DNA from: Dromiciops gliroides
Taxonomy: Eukaryota; Chordata; Mammalia; Microbiotheria; Microbiotheriidae
Assembly (NCBI RefSeq): GCF_019393635.1
Contig: NC_057866.1
Location: forward strand, 118,372,233 to 118,436,232
Length of the DNA stretch: 64,000 nucleotides
Reading direction: 5' to 3'
Every line of letters begins with the position of its first letter. The first letter of the stretch is position 1. The notes beneath the pieces are model-generated. The model saw nothing but the letters and a program-made list of their open reading frames with translations, did no database searches and had not been told where the DNA came from. The translations under genes and the position numbers were made by a program. Shown in pieces: positions 12,840-58,605 of the stretch.

Positions 12840-13285
12840 TCAGATAGCCCACATTCTGGGTCAGACAGACCCTCATCACCTCTTTCCCAGACTATTACAA
12901 CAGCCTTCTATTTCTGCTTCAAGTTTCAATTGTCTCTAATCCATCCTTCATACTATTGCCCAAAAGTGATCATCTGAAAACACAGATCTGACCATGTTAC
13001 TCCCCTGCACAAAAAATTCCAATGGTTCTCTGTTTCAGTGGCTCTAGGATAAAATAAAACATCCTCTGTTTTGTTTTAAGCCCTTCAAATTTGACACCAA
13101 CATACCTTCCTAAGCTTGTCATATATTATTCCCCATTACTCATTTTTCAGTCAAACCAAACTGCTACTTGTTGTTTCTCATACATTATATTCCATCTACC
13201 ATCTCTATGACTTTGCATAGGCTTTATCTTATGTACTACCTCCTCACTGGGCTCTTCAAGTCTATGGCAACCAGAGAACAGCTAC
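12840..13285 (+). mobile_element. L2 LINE 3' region
   Basis: ATCTGACCATGTTACTCCCC, CAATGGTTCTCTGTTTCAGT and AAGCCCTTCAAATTTGACA follow the L2 consensus order. It lies directly after a (TA)(TG) microsatellite. Confidence 0.65.
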
Positions 13286-14384
13286 ATCCTTCCAAGCCGG
13301 AAAGGTTTTAAGTATGGACCCAGCAATGGAGTGCTCTCTGCATCCAAGGATTTATATAGATAATGAATGTTTCTACCTACCCCACAAACTCCTTAAACAA
13401 CCTACACTGTTGAACAGAGTATCCAAGTCAAAGCAGTAATGAATCTTTTGGTTTAAGGAAGTTTTCTTTGCATTTGTGTGACTTTGCACTTAGCTTCAGC
13501 AATTTACATGGGAGGAGGCAAAATATCAGGAGGAAAAACACTAATGCCCAATTTGAGCCCCTCTGGAGTCAGATAAAACTCTCCGATGAAAATCTGAGCA
13601 CCCAGAGCTCCAACATCAGTGCCAACATTGACTTTTTCACTTGATTACCAACCATCTTGCTGTAATCTGTACTTTTCTTGTCTCATCCTTGCCTGCTCAA
13701 TAGAAAAAGCCTTTGAATCTGAGTTTCCAGGTGTCCATTTCTCTCAACTGCCCCCACTTTTTTTTTATTAAATAAGAAACATTATTTTTTTTAAAAGAGT
13801 CAACAAATTGCGGTGTTGATTGAGATGCTCCCACTGCAGCTGCGTTTCAGGAAGCAATTGAAATTCTGTCTGAACTTTTCACTCCTGTGGTGAGAGTACT
13901 GTTTGGGCAACTGACTCCCTTCATTGACATGTGCTTTTTATCATTCCCTTCTACTGCTACTTTGGATTCTATGAAACATTTAGCACATGCTGCAGCACAT
14001 ACTGCCTTTCCTCTCCCATGACTCAGTACCCTCACTCACTACCATAGTCCCAACCATCTTATACTGTTTCTAATCAGTCTCCAAAGGTTCAATGCCAAGA
14101 CGAAAGAAGCCACAGTGATTCATGCATGGTACCCTGCTAGGGCTTAAGAGATTATATTCACTTTGGGCTTTGGCAGTCGATTTTCAATGCTGGGTTTGCC
14201 ATATTCGGATGTAGTAGAAGGCAAATGGTATTGTGTGGATTCAGTATTTAGCCATGCTACATTACATACAGCAAAACTAGCCATGCCTTATTCAAGAATA
14301 TCACTCATATTTATCCTGATGATATTTTTATGATGTTCCATTCTACAGAACTACCACTGTCAACCAAGTCCAGTTATTCTTCTT
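13286..14384. other. Intergenic, nothing recognised
   Basis: Unique-looking sequence. No coding frame or splice pattern was seen. Confidence 0.5.
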
Positions 14385-14755
14385 ACAGAAACACAGAATA
14401 TTGCAGCTGGAGGGGACTCTGGAGATTATATTGCACAATTTCACAGACAAAGAAACTGAGGACCAGAGAAAGGAAGTGGCTTGCCCTCACCATAACCAGG
14501 AGTTGCGAAGCCATGAAATGAACTAGACAGGAAAGAAATAAGCATTTATTAAGAGCCTACTATGTGCCAGGCACCAACTCTGGAAGCTGGTGATATAATG
14601 ATCCCCATTTTACAGAGGAGGAAACTGAAGCACACTGAGGTTAAGTGCCTTACCTAGGGTAATCCAGCTACCATGTGTCTTGAGACAAGATTGGAACTTA
14701 GTTCTCCTTACTTAAGGCCCAGAATGCTATCCACTGTGCCAACTAGTTGCTTCCA
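14385..14755. repeat. Two MIR-like SINE fragments
   Basis: The first spans GGAGGGGACTCTGGAGATTA to GAGGACCAGAGAAAGG. The second spans TACTATGTGCCAGGCACC, GAGGAAACTGAAGC and TTAAGTGCCTTACC, ending at a CCACTGTGCCAACTAG head. Confidence 0.65.
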
Positions 14756-15159
14756 GAACTTCTGACTTCTCATTCATTACAGTTTCTATTATACTATACT
14801 CATCTCCCTCTAATTTTAAGGGCCTGAGAGTTCTGAATTTTTTTAGCTAATATCTGACTTGTGTATTAAGCGTGCTTGATAATGAAGCTCCTTTCACATT
14901 TTTTACCTTATCTCCCAGACTGATAATGGAGTCAATGACTTTTTTTTTATTGTGGGAATTCATTTATTCATTCATCAAACATTTTACTTAATGTATAGTT
15001 ACTGAGTGTCATATGCCATTATTCACATATAATTGAAAAAGAGAAAGTTATAGCCCTCAAGAAATCTAGTAAGGAAAATAAAATGTGTACTTATGTAGTT
15101 ATAATATGGAGTATGGTAAATTAAATGAAGATACAACATATAATCAGACCTGGTTTTTC

Positions 15160-15335
15160 TACATATATGTGTATTTATTTATATATATATATATGTGTGT
15201 GTGTGCACATGTGCATGTATATATGTATACATATAAATGTGTATATAAATATATGTAAATATATACATATATTATATATGTGTGGGTATGTATGTATGCA
15301 AGCTAAGGTATATATGTGTGTATATGCTACAGAAT
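15160..15335. repeat. TA/TG/TATG simple-repeat tract
   Basis: Imperfect alternating purine-pyrimidine repeats of TATA, TGTG and TATG. Confidence 0.85.
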
Positions 15336-15699
15336 CTCAGAGTTAAAAAGGACATAGAAGGTCATCTAGTTATTTAATAGGACTCTCATAAGTTCTCAGT
15401 TATCCCAGGCAACTAACAGTGTAAGTTATCAAATAGCTGATGATCTATCTGCATTGATGAAGGGAATTTCCATAGCAGAAATTTCCTATACTGATAAAAC
15501 CACTGGTTTTGACCCAAAAATCCTTTTCACATAATTTTATTTTAGGTCAAATTGTCAACAATGTGATGAAAAATGTTCATGAAATTACCAACAAAAGAGG
15601 TAGTGTGACACAGTAAACAGAAAGTTGACTTTGAAGTCAGGAAGACTGTAATTCAAGACCTGCCTATGAAACATATTATCTGTGTGACCATGGACATTA

Positions 15700-16235
15700 A
15701 CCTCTTTGCTGTTCCTCACATGTGTTGCTCCACTTACCATTCCATGAATATTCCTTATCTGTCTCTCATGCCTAGAATATTCTCCTGAACCTCTGCCTCC
15801 TAGCTTTCCTGGCTTCCTTCAAGACTAAATTTTTTTTTTTGGGGGGGGGTAAGGTAATGAGAGTTAAGTGACTTGCCCAAGGTCACACAGCTAGTAAGTG
15901 TCAAGTGTTTGAGGTCAGATTTGAATTCAGGTCCTCCTAAATCCAGGGCAGATGTTTTAGCCACTGCACCACCTAGCTGCCCCAAGACTCATTTTTAATC
16001 CCATTTTCCACAAGAGGGCTTTGCTACTCCTTCCATTCCTCTACTGCTATGGTCTTTCCTCTGAAATTTCTTCACATTTCAATATACCATGTATACCTCC
16101 TAAACCCATAGTTGTTTGCATGTTGCTTCCCCATTTGATTGTAAACCTTCTGAGGGTAGGGAATGTCTTTTTGCCTTTGTATGTTCCTGCTTAGCACACA
16201 GGAAGTACTTAATAAATACTTGTTGATTGATTGAT
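15700..16235 (+). mobile_element. L2 LINE 3' end split by a SINE
   Basis: The wording TTCCTTCAAGACT, then TGTAAACCTTCTGAGGGTAG, then GTACTTAATAAATACTTGTT and a TTGATTGATTGA tail marks an L2 3' end. The SINE at 15829-15983 sits between two CAAGACT copies. Confidence 0.75.
15829..15983 (-). repeat. tRNA-derived SINE (WSINE1-like)
   Basis: Minus-strand copy in L2, between CAAGACT repeats, with a long G/T tail run at its 3' side. Confidence 0.9.
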
Positions 16236-17128
16236 TTTTAACTTCTGAGTGCCCCCAGGCAACTCTAAGACTAAAATTACAGAGTGATTTGCCAATCTCC
16301 AGCAACTGAGAAAATTCCCATACTAATAGTTTCCAACACAGAGAAAAGCATAGAGCAGGACCAAAAGAAGAAAAAGAAAACCATAAATATGTTGATCTTT
16401 CCCTTAAGATCATCCTAAGGGCCTGGTGTCAGCTATGGACTTATTACTCTAGATTGACCTTAGAGTAATGGAAAATAAATCGTCTTGATTGTTTACTGAA
16501 ACAGTAAATGATTGGCTGCCACCCTCAAGGTTTTCCTCTGACATGGCCTGGTTGACACTGATAAGAATAAGGAACCTTCAGAAAATGATTCCTCAATTCA
16601 TGAATGAAAAGTGGCTTAGAAAATAGGGACCCTTTGTGTCTGTCAAGAAACAGGTGGTATTTGTAGTGGTGATGGCCTAAGAAAAAAAGGGAACTGGAAA
16701 TTTTCTATTTTTTTTTTAAATTGACATTCCTAACCTGGGGGTAAAGTAAAATGGAAAAGATTGTGTCTTTGAGTACCATAAAGAATGCTGCAGCCTTAGG
16801 AATAGGCCATTGTGAATAGGACCCAAGCAATTCAAATCTTCTATTTCTAGCACACGTCCCCAATCAAACGTAGATAGTCTCTTGCTTACAAATGACTAGC
16901 TACCTTCTGCATGTAATGTGTATTTTTTATTCTACTAGCAAAGTAGAAATAGGAAAAAAAAAAACAATTTCTCAAGCTCAGATAATAGAGGCTGAAAGCA
17001 CTTGGGGGGAGGGGTCAAGCAAAACTTGATTAAGCCAGACAGAAATACTTCCAAACTTGTTATTTTTCATCTTTTGTCACAAAACTCATACTACTAAACA
17101 CAAATACACACCAGTTAAAAGCAAAGAA

Positions 17129-17163
<35 letters not shown>

Positions 17164-17959
17164 ATGGAAGCAAAAAAGTCCTCAATTTTTTATGAGAAGA
17201 TTCAAGTTTAAGTTCTGGCTCTAATACTTAAAAGCTATCTTACTCTGGACAAGTTATTTAACTTCTCTGAATTCCATTATTCTCTGCTGTGGTGATATTC
17301 ATGCTTATCCAACCCACCTTATAGGATATAAGGAAAACCCTTTGTAAATCTAAGCATTCATTAGGAATTATTTCTTATTTGTTGTAGTATCTCCCTCAGT
17401 AGCTAGCACAATGTAGGCATTGCTCACTGATTGAAAAGAACAAAAGAGTAAGGACAAGAATTAGATCCAAATAGAGTGTTAAAAATGCAAGAAATTTTGG
17501 ACAGCCCTGGACTTCATAGAGCTTCCATCTATGTGCTAACTAAACTTGACACTGTTGAACTTACTATAATCAGAGGTCAATCCTACGCCCTTCTCTAAAT
17601 GTTAGAAAAGTCATGCTTTAAAATGGTTTTCTTTTTCTATACCATCACCATCTCTTTGGTCCTGGAGATCAAACGGATTAGTCATGTCAGGCATTGGTCT
17701 GGTGGAGAAGTAAATCTGAGTCGAAATCAGATATAGACATAAGGAAGTTCTCTATATCAGCAAGTAGCACAGAACATAGCTTGCAAGCTTCAGAGAGCAC
17801 AGATGGGATGGCAAGTACTGGACTCCCAGGACAAAAACTTCCTGAGCCTGCAGGGAACAGCTGGGGAATGTCAGTGCTTTCATGCAGGCCTGCAGTTAGC
17901 CAGAATATTTATGGGAGTCAAAGTCAGGAAACAAAGCTGGTGCATCTTTAAACAACCTG
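16236..17959. other. Intergenic, nothing recognised except the AC repeat
   Basis: AT-rich. 17200-17420 has weak MIR-like wording (TCTGGACAAGTTATTTAACT). No gene seen. Confidence 0.5.
17131..17162. repeat. (AC)16 microsatellite
   Basis: Uninterrupted AC dinucleotides. Confidence 0.97.
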
Positions 17960-18034
17960 ACATGCATATGTGCATGTGTGCATGTGCAAGTGCACGCACG
18001 CGCGCGCGTGCGCGCGCGCACACACACACACACA
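17960..18034. repeat. TG/CG/CA alternating tract (Z-DNA-prone)
   Basis: TGCATGTG units pass into (CG)n around 17994-18019 and then (CA)n. It is the only dense CpG run in this AT-rich neighbourhood. Confidence 0.85.
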
Positions 18035-18524
18035 GAGTGAAAAGCAAAGTGTGTGTGGTGAGACAGTAGAGAGACCAGACAAGAACTGAGAGAACTCATG
18101 TAGCCAGTGCTCCACTGAATTAGAGCATCTGGATTTTCTCCTTCAGTTTTCCTTCTAATGAGTATGGAGCATCTTCTGGATATCTATGTGGGATCTAGGT
18201 TCATGTGTTTGTATTACTTCAGAGCTTAGAAACTGCATTGTGGACAGTAGGGGAAGTTGAATGATGGTGGAGCTGTGTTCCATATTTTCCTAAAGTTGTA
18301 CAGTTTATTTGTACCAGCTGAGTAGATTCTTTAAATACTAAGTTCAAGAAGAAATAACGGTTACCTTTTGGTCCACACTGGGACCAGGAAATCAGGATAC
18401 AAAATGTTTATACCTAATGGCTCCCTTAACTCTCCTGGAAAAGATATCATTTTGCAGTGGACCAGAGATCTATCTATAATGGTAAAATATACATCTAATT
18501 TATTATGCAGACAAAATTTAATAT

Positions 18525-18625
18525 CATTTTAGAGCTGGAAGGGACCTTGAAAGATTATCTAATCCAACTATTTAACTTTATATATGAGGAAACTGGGGCC
18601 CAGAGAAGTTGTAACTCACCTAGTT
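18525..18625 (-). repeat. MIR-like SINE fragment
   Basis: TAGAGCTGGAAGGGACCTTG through GGAAACTGGGGCCCAGAG. Confidence 0.5.
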
Positions 18626-18654
18626 AATGTTATACCAGTGATTCACTGCTCATG

Positions 18655-20420
18655 ACTGGGCTGTGTAAATATAATAAAAATTACAATATACCAAAATCAA
18701 TTACACATTCAGTGCTAAACCAATCAAGCTCACAAGCTAGCTTACAGAGCTAGATTTTTAAAAATAGCAAAATTCATTTGGAGAAAAAAAACATAAAATA
18801 TCAAGAGAAATAATAGAAAGGTAGTATTTCCAAAACTCAAAGAATATTATAAAGCAGAAATCATCCAAACTATTTGGTAATGGTTAAAAAAAATAGGTTG
18901 ATTACTGGGAACAAACTAGATAGGTAAGAATTATAAATACGGTAACTCAATAACCTAATGTTTAATAAACCCAAAGACATAAATTATCTGTACTCCATAT
19001 CTGATAATAACTGCTGGGAAAAGTGAGAAACAGTCTAGCAAAAATTAGGTTTAGACCAACTTCACCATATTTTATAATAATTTTAGAATGTAAACATGAC
19101 TTGAATATTAAAGATCAAACAATAATAAATTAGAATAGAAGCATACCCTTCAGAGCAGTAGAAAGGAAATAAATACCTAAACAATGGAGAGAGACAATTC
19201 CAAAAGATATAAGATAATTTTGATTATGTAAAATTTTTAAAAAGTTTTTGCACCAAGAAAATTAATACATCAAGCATAAGAAAGGAAGTGGTTGACTAGA
19301 AAAAAATCTTTATGTTAAGTATCTAAGATAAAGGTTTAGTATCCCCAGACATATAAACAACTAAAAGAAATATTTAACCAAAGGCCATTCCTCAACAGAT
19401 AATCAACAAATATGAACTAAGTTCTCAAAAGAATTGAAAACTTAATAAACATATGATAGGGGCAGCTAGGTGGCGCAGTGGAAAGAGCACTGGCCCTGGA
19501 GTCAGGAGTACCTGAGTTCAAATCTGGCCTCAGACATTTAACACTTACTAGCTGTGTGACCCTGGGCAAGTCACTTAAACCCAATTGTCTCACTAAAAAA
19601 TAAAACAAAACAAAACAAATAAACATATGATAGAATGCCTAATAGTAATAAAAGTACAAATCAAAAGATCTTTGAGGTCTCACTTCATATATAGTTAGCT
19701 GGCAAAAATGAAAAAAGATGGAAAAATTCATGTTCTGGAAGGGTTCTAGAAATATTACACTCTAATCATGGACTATGAATTAGTACAATAATTCTGGAAA
19801 GCAATTTAGAATTGAACAAATACAGTAGCTAAGATATCTATACCCTTTGACCTAGGGATTACCCTGCCAGGCATATGCCCCAAGGAGGTCATCAAGAAAA
19901 TGTAAGGCTCAATATACACCAAAAGTATTTATAGTAGTGCTTTTGTTGTTAAAAAAAAGTGGAACAAAGTGAGATCCATCAATTGGGAATGATTAATCAA
20001 ATTGTAGTGTATGAATGTAATAGAATATTACTGTGCTATAAGAAAAAAATTAATAAGATGAATACAGAGAAACATGGAAAGACTTAATGAACACATAAAA
20101 TGTGAAATGAGCAAAGTCAGAAAAACACAGTTATAACAACATGTAAATGTTAAGAACAACCACAAAAGAAATAATAAAAATGAATTTTGTAGAATTACAA
20201 AGACCAAACATAGTCCTCAAGGAAGAGATATGAGAAGATACTTCCCCCATTTATTTGCAGAAATGGTGACGTATATATTTTCAGATTTTTAAATATATTT
20301 ATAGACTCTGATCTTTTCCTCTTCTTTTTTTCTTTTTAAATGTTTCATTACAAGGGATAGCTTTCTGGGAGGGAAGAGAGGGAAAGGGAGAAATTAAGGT
20401 GATAAAATATATGATAAAAC
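18655..20420 (+). mobile_element. L1 LINE 3' portion (decayed ORF2 and 3' UTR)
   Basis: The text follows L1 ORF2 nucleotide order: the segment ending GTGCTAAACCAATCAAGCTC, then CCTTTGACCTAGGGATTACC, then ATCAATTGGGAATG. All frames contain many stops. The element runs to an A/T-rich 3' end near 20420 and is interrupted by a SINE at 19459. Confidence 0.75.
19459..19616 (+). repeat. tRNA-derived SINE (WSINE1-like)
   Basis: Inserted in L1 with a near-perfect AATAAACATATGATAG duplication on both sides. The tail is (AAAAC)n. Confidence 0.92.
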
Positions 20421-20429
20421 AATGGAATT

Positions 20430-21130
20430 TGGCAGACACCCAGGAGCCCCCACCTGAAGTTTGATTTGGAATTGATTGAATTGGGTGAGACTGAGAGACT
20501 AAGTACCTACTTGTGATGATTAAATTGGGACCATACCTGGCCAGCCCTGAGTAGGGTGGTGTTCTCAGAAGATAAACCTAGTTAAGGTTGATTAAATTGA
20601 GATCACAGTGGCCAACCCTGAGGAAAGTGTGTTCTCAGAGGCTATGGACTTTGACATCAACAGGAGACTGCTCTTAAACAATCAACTTGAAGATTCTCCT
20701 ATTTCGGGGAGGAGGACAGGAAGTAGGAAGGGGGGAAGGGGCTGGCAGACTGGAGCTTGCTTTTTTGGTTCGAGACATCGGCTTGGTGGCAGGACTTTAC
20801 ATGGGCTGTTAGGAAAGCTAGGATTTTCCATGCTATAAGTAATCTGTTCTCAATCTTTCTCTCTCTTCACTATCTTATAATATATCTTTTTTTTTTTTTT
20901 TTAGTGAGGCAATTGGGGTTAAGTGATTTGCCCAGGGTCACACAGCTAGTAAGTGTTAAGTGTCTGAGGCCGGATTTGAACCCAGGTACTCCTGACTCTA
21001 GGGCCGGTACTCTATCCATTGTGCCACCTAGCTGCCCCTATAATATATCTTTTTAATAAACCCTTAAAAGCCTAAACTCTTGCTGAATTTATCAGTGATT
21101 TTAGCCAGTTTCCCCCTACAACTGGGGGGA
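20430..21130 (+). repeat. ERV LTR with nested SINE
   Basis: The LTR starts TGGCAGACACCCAGG and has a poly(A)-type AATAAA near 21055. The end near CCCCCTACA (21120) is uncertain. The U3 part (CAACTTGAAGATTCTCC, then GGGGAGGAGGACAGGAAG) is shared with 60980-61130 and 63860-64000. A minus-strand SINE at 20890-21038 is flanked by TATAATATATCTTTT copies. Confidence 0.6.
20890..21038 (-). repeat. tRNA-derived SINE (WSINE1-like)
   Basis: Nested in the 20.4 kb LTR with TATAATATATCTTTT on both sides. Confidence 0.92.
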
Positions 21131-22384
21131 CAGATTAGAACTTACATTTAGATTTTTAAACAACACAAATATATCATTAAAAGCTTGTTTAAAAAATAAA
21201 AATGCTAAAGTTGAGATGTTTACTTTTTTGAATTTATGAAGACACAATCTGAGCTTTTTTATTTAGAAAAACACATTCAGGAATAAAATCTCTTACCTAT
21301 CTTTAAATAGCTTTTTAAAAAAGCTCACTTTTATATAGACACTTTCTTAATGACTTCAGTGAAGTTTTCTAAGTTTCAAAAGTTATCTGATTTTTGCTTG
21401 ATATGTGGGTTCTTTCACTTTCAAACCCTAAACAAATTTCTTAAAAAGACTTTTTAAACTGCTCCTTTTAAAGAACTTGCTGTATCTACCAACTTCTCCC
21501 CCCATCTTCAAAACAATTCTTGGACTTAAAGCAATCAACAGGAGAAAAAGTACAATCAATTTACTAGGCCTCAAGATGATGGCCTCCAAAGGACTGATCC
21601 ACCAAAGAGGAAAGAAGAAACATAAGAGAAAAAATTTTTAAAGTGTATATATGTGTATATGTGTGTGTGTGTACATATACATATATACACAGAGACATAT
21701 TATATATTTAGTCTAACATTTTATGCTGAACAATTTTTTCTTTGAATTATTAATTAATTTAGTGCCCTTTTCATATAGAAAGCCTAACAAGTAAAGATTC
21801 TAATTAATTATGATTTGCTATTTCAGTGAACTTGCAATCTCATCAATATGAGTATTTCCTCTTTCGATGCAGACTGCAACCCAGATCCACTTTCTAATCC
21901 TTTGCAATACTTGTCTGAGTTTTTCCATAGATTCTTCACAAAGCTTCATCCAGCAGCTCAATTCTCTTTGAGGCATAAGGAAAGTATACATAGAAATAAT
22001 GGGTAAGCATCTAAATTCATAGAGATGTTCTACTTTTTTTCTCTTTATAGTGGAGAAAAATTGTGTGTGTTCTACTTGATGTCTATTGTCATCCAATCCT
22101 CTATATGCATCTATAATACCTGTACTTTACACCTACCAGTATAAAGAAGACATTTTTTTAAAATCACATTGGATTAAGGAGTGACCATATACTACTGAGC
22201 ATTTCTTTAGTTTCTCAATTAGTTTTCCATAGGTCACTTTTAAGAAGCAAATTCCCATAGTACATATGATTTTACCTATCACACAACTCTTCATGAATAT
22301 TTCTAGTGAGTCAAGCAAGGTATAACTGTTCCTATATCTCCAGTTTAAGAGTTATTGGGGGAAAGACTCTTTGAAAGTAATTAT
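21131..22384. other. Downstream flank of YIPF7, nothing recognised
   Basis: AT-rich. Minus-strand open frames at 21818-22096 and 22133-22318 show no family pattern. Part may be distal 3' UTR. Confidence 0.45.
21638..21695. repeat. TA/TG simple repeat
   Basis: TATATGTGTATATGTGTGTG followed by TATACA units. Confidence 0.8.
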
Positions 22385-22593
22385 TTTATTTTCCATTAGC
22401 TTTATTTTAGATCTTATTTCACAAGCAGGAAAGCAAAAATATCTTTCAAGCCAGAGAAGCTTCTACACTATACCATCATTAAGTGTCGTTTTGTTTCTCA
22501 ATTTACTAATTCAGAGGTAAAGGTAACTTAATCCCTTTCTAAATTAACTAGACATGCAAACAAAGAACACACAAAAAGACTATTCAAAATACA
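22385..22593 (-). terminator. YIPF7: Putative YIPF7 3' UTR with poly(A) signals
   Basis: After the stop codon the minus strand carries AATAAA hexamers at 22406-22401 and 22390-22385, about 190-210 nt downstream. Either could define a short 3' UTR. More distal sites are possible because the whole 3' flank is AT-rich. Confidence 0.4.
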
Positions 22594-56053
<33,460 letters not shown>

Positions 56054-56175
56054 CTACACACACACAAAAAGATTTTATTAATAGTGAAAAGTAAGGATGA
56101 GGAAAACTTGGTCTTGGTCTGGGGGAAAATAAAATTTTAGGTGACATGACTGGCTAGCTTACTGCTGATGAGTAA

Positions 56176-56351
56176 CTTTTTCATTTTTCTTTTTTCTTTC
56201 TTTTTTTTTTTTTTGGTGGGGCAATGAGGGTTAAGTGACTTGCCCAGGGTTACACAGCTACTAAGTGTCAAGTGTCTGAGGTCACATTTGAACTCAGGTC
56301 CTCCTGAATCCAGGGCCGGTGCTCTATCCACTGTGCCACCTAGCTGCCCCC
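56176..56351 (-). repeat. tRNA-derived SINE (WSINE1-like)
   Basis: CTGATGAGTAA and CTGATAAGTAA flank it. It lies in the putative 5' UTR intron, 130 bp upstream of the first coding exon. Confidence 0.9.
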
Positions 56352-57669
56352 TGATAAGTAATGTTTTGGGAAAAAATAAGCATTTTGGAAGAGGTATTGG
56401 AAAGGTGCATTTTGAATGTCACTTACAAGATGTCAGCTTTGTAAAAGAAGGAAAGTGTATATATAAGATTCTCAGCGTCCCTTTCCCCTACTCCTTGACT
56501 CTCTTCCCAGTGTCATGTTCTCTCTACCCTATCAAAATCTGTTCCCAGAAAATATTAGTCACTTCTACCTTAATGTGAAATGTATTACCTCTTACAGAGG
56601 ATATTTATCTTTTAAACTTTGTCTCTGATTACAGAATTTTGTTTTTGTATCCTAATAAAGAAATATCAGCATATTAGCAAGGAGATAGGTAACTTATTTT
56701 TGGTAATGGGGCTTTAAACTCTAGAAATGATATCCTACATGTGGCTAGTTACCTACCCCACCTCCACATTAAGCAAGCCTTGAAGATCATAGTAAACAAT
56801 TCTATTTGCACAATGATAACTGCTGCACCCCCTCAGACTACCTCCAATGTCCATTTTCCCATATTTTCTTGGAAGTAAAGTATGAAAAGTACACTGCCTG
56901 CTGAAGCTCTGGGATTATGAGTGGTGCTCGGCCTGAAAATGGGACAATCTTAGTTCAGAATCCAAAATGGAAGAGGAAAGGAATGTGGTTTGCGTGGCTT
57001 TTCCATCTATATCCTGGGGTATAATACTTCAATCCTCCTAGATCATGAGGAGAACTCAGCTAATTACAATTTGGAACAAACTACATTAATATCATTTTTA
57101 ATGATTTCTTTTAAATACCTTGTTTTTTTTATTTTAAATAAGATATGATCATTTTAAAAATCACTAAGAGTAATTTATGTAATTACAGTCATCCATACAG
57201 CACTGCATTTAACAAATTTCAAATTATATCCTAGAAACTGCCTCAATCTTGAAAATCAACTTCTTCATTAATCAGCAACATTCAAAGTAACAATTGTCCC
57301 ATATATCTATTTTGTTTAGCTTACAGGGGAAAAAAGATTTTTCAAAATTAGGTGCAGCAGATTTATATGTGTTAATTTTAGCAAATCAAGATTTTTCATT
57401 AGTAATGTGTATAAAAGTAGTTATGAATTATGTAAACTAAAAATGAGGACCAACAGAGTGATAAATCTTTTAACAGTTTGTGATTTAGGGAACTTAAAAT
57501 TTAATAACATTAGCTTTCAAAGGCACTGAAGTGCCTTCTTATAAAATGTGGGAACTTATTTCATTAAAGAAGTCAAGAAATTTTTTTAGAATATGCAAAC
57601 CCTTGCAAACCACAGTTATTAATATAGGTGTTATTCATGTTTAAATCTACTTCTTACATTATCACATAC

Positions 57670-57738
57670 CTTTTTATTACTTGGGGACGAAAAATCTTCT
57701 AATAGATACAACCAACTTGAGGGACAAAAAAGTTTCTC
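57670..57738 (-). other. YIPF7: Putative non-coding first exon of YIPF7 (5' UTR)
   Basis: The first coding exon opens with an acceptor one base before the ATG, so an upstream 5' UTR exon is required. Downstream of the TATA-like box the minus strand carries AAAAAG|GTATGTGAT, a good donor at 57669. The exon would be about 69 nt and contains no ATG in the part read. The intron between it and the first coding exon would be about 1.6 kb. Confidence 0.4.
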
Positions 57739-57760
57739 TTGGTGGGGACAGGATCCAGGA

Positions 57761-57770
57761 CTATTTATAA
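57761..57770 (-). promoter_or_regulatory. YIPF7: Putative YIPF7 core promoter: TATA box overlapping a MEF2-like site
   Basis: The minus strand reads TTATAAATAG, a TATA box that also fits the MEF2 consensus YTAWWWWTAR on the plus strand (CTATTTATAA). It lies 1.7 kb upstream of the first coding exon. A start site about 30 nt downstream (near 57738) followed by a good donor at 57670 makes a coherent short first exon. The muscle link is an inference from the MEF2-like motif. Confidence 0.45.
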
Positions 57771-58484
57771 CTTTCTAAATTTGTCACGACCAGTCCATGC
57801 CAAAAAAAAAAAAAAAGAAGGAAAGAAGCCAAATAGCAATATGACTAGAATGGAACAACACTTTGCATAGTTCACCAGTAGTCAAGGATGCACAAGTATT
57901 TATTTTTAAAAGATGAGTCACAAAAGTCAATTATTTTTATGCCTATTTCCCATTAAATTATGAAACTGACTCAATTCTCTTTGGATGTAAGCAATGTGAT
58001 CAAGTGATCCTTTATTTCTAGCCATTTGAACCTGAGTAAGATCATTCAGTGAGTGAGAGCAGACTATTCAGAATTGGTTAGTAACAAAATAAAAAAGTAA
58101 CAGATGTTGCAAGATTTCAAGCTGACCAGAGTTCTGAAACCTAGGGCTTCCTAAAGTTTTTAAATATGATTTTGAAAGCATGTTCAAAGTAAAGAAGAAG
58201 AAGAAGAATATTTTAAAGTGTAAAACACAATTTATATGGTTAATTTTTCAGCTCTACCCTAAAAGAGGGAAAATTTTTATCATAGGACAAGGACTCCTGT
58301 GCTTTTTCACACCATTCCCAACTCAAACTAGGTCTTTGTCTAGTTTGGATAATATTTTGATGGAACTTAGGATTTATTTGTCCATCCCTCCAGCAACTTA
58401 CCAGTAGTTAATCAACAAGCACTTGTTAGGTACCTATGATGAGCCTGCAACACATGGCAGGCATCAATAGTTATCATTCTCTAT

Positions 58485-58605
58485 GTATGAGAGGTAGCAT
58501 GGCAGAGGAAATAGAGAGTTGGCCTCAAAGCCAAGAGAACATAGGGGCACTTCTGTCACATACTTCCTGTGTGCTCCTGGGAAGACACTTAAGCCCTGAG
58601 AGCTC
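58485..58605 (+). repeat. MIR-like SINE fragment
   Basis: GAGAGTTGGCCTCAAAGCCA with TCCTGTGTGCTCCTGGGAA. Confidence 0.45.

Noticed and set aside
12626..12977. Cys-Val and Thr-His repeat proteins
   Set aside because: They are translations of a TG microsatellite.
13730..14040. Possible exon or processed pseudogene around the minus-strand frame at 13847-14035
   Set aside because: No protein family pattern or usable splice sites were recognised on either strand.
19459..19616. tRNA gene-like A and B boxes
   Set aside because: These belong to the tRNA-derived head of the SINE; the element lacks a folded functional tRNA and recurs throughout the window.
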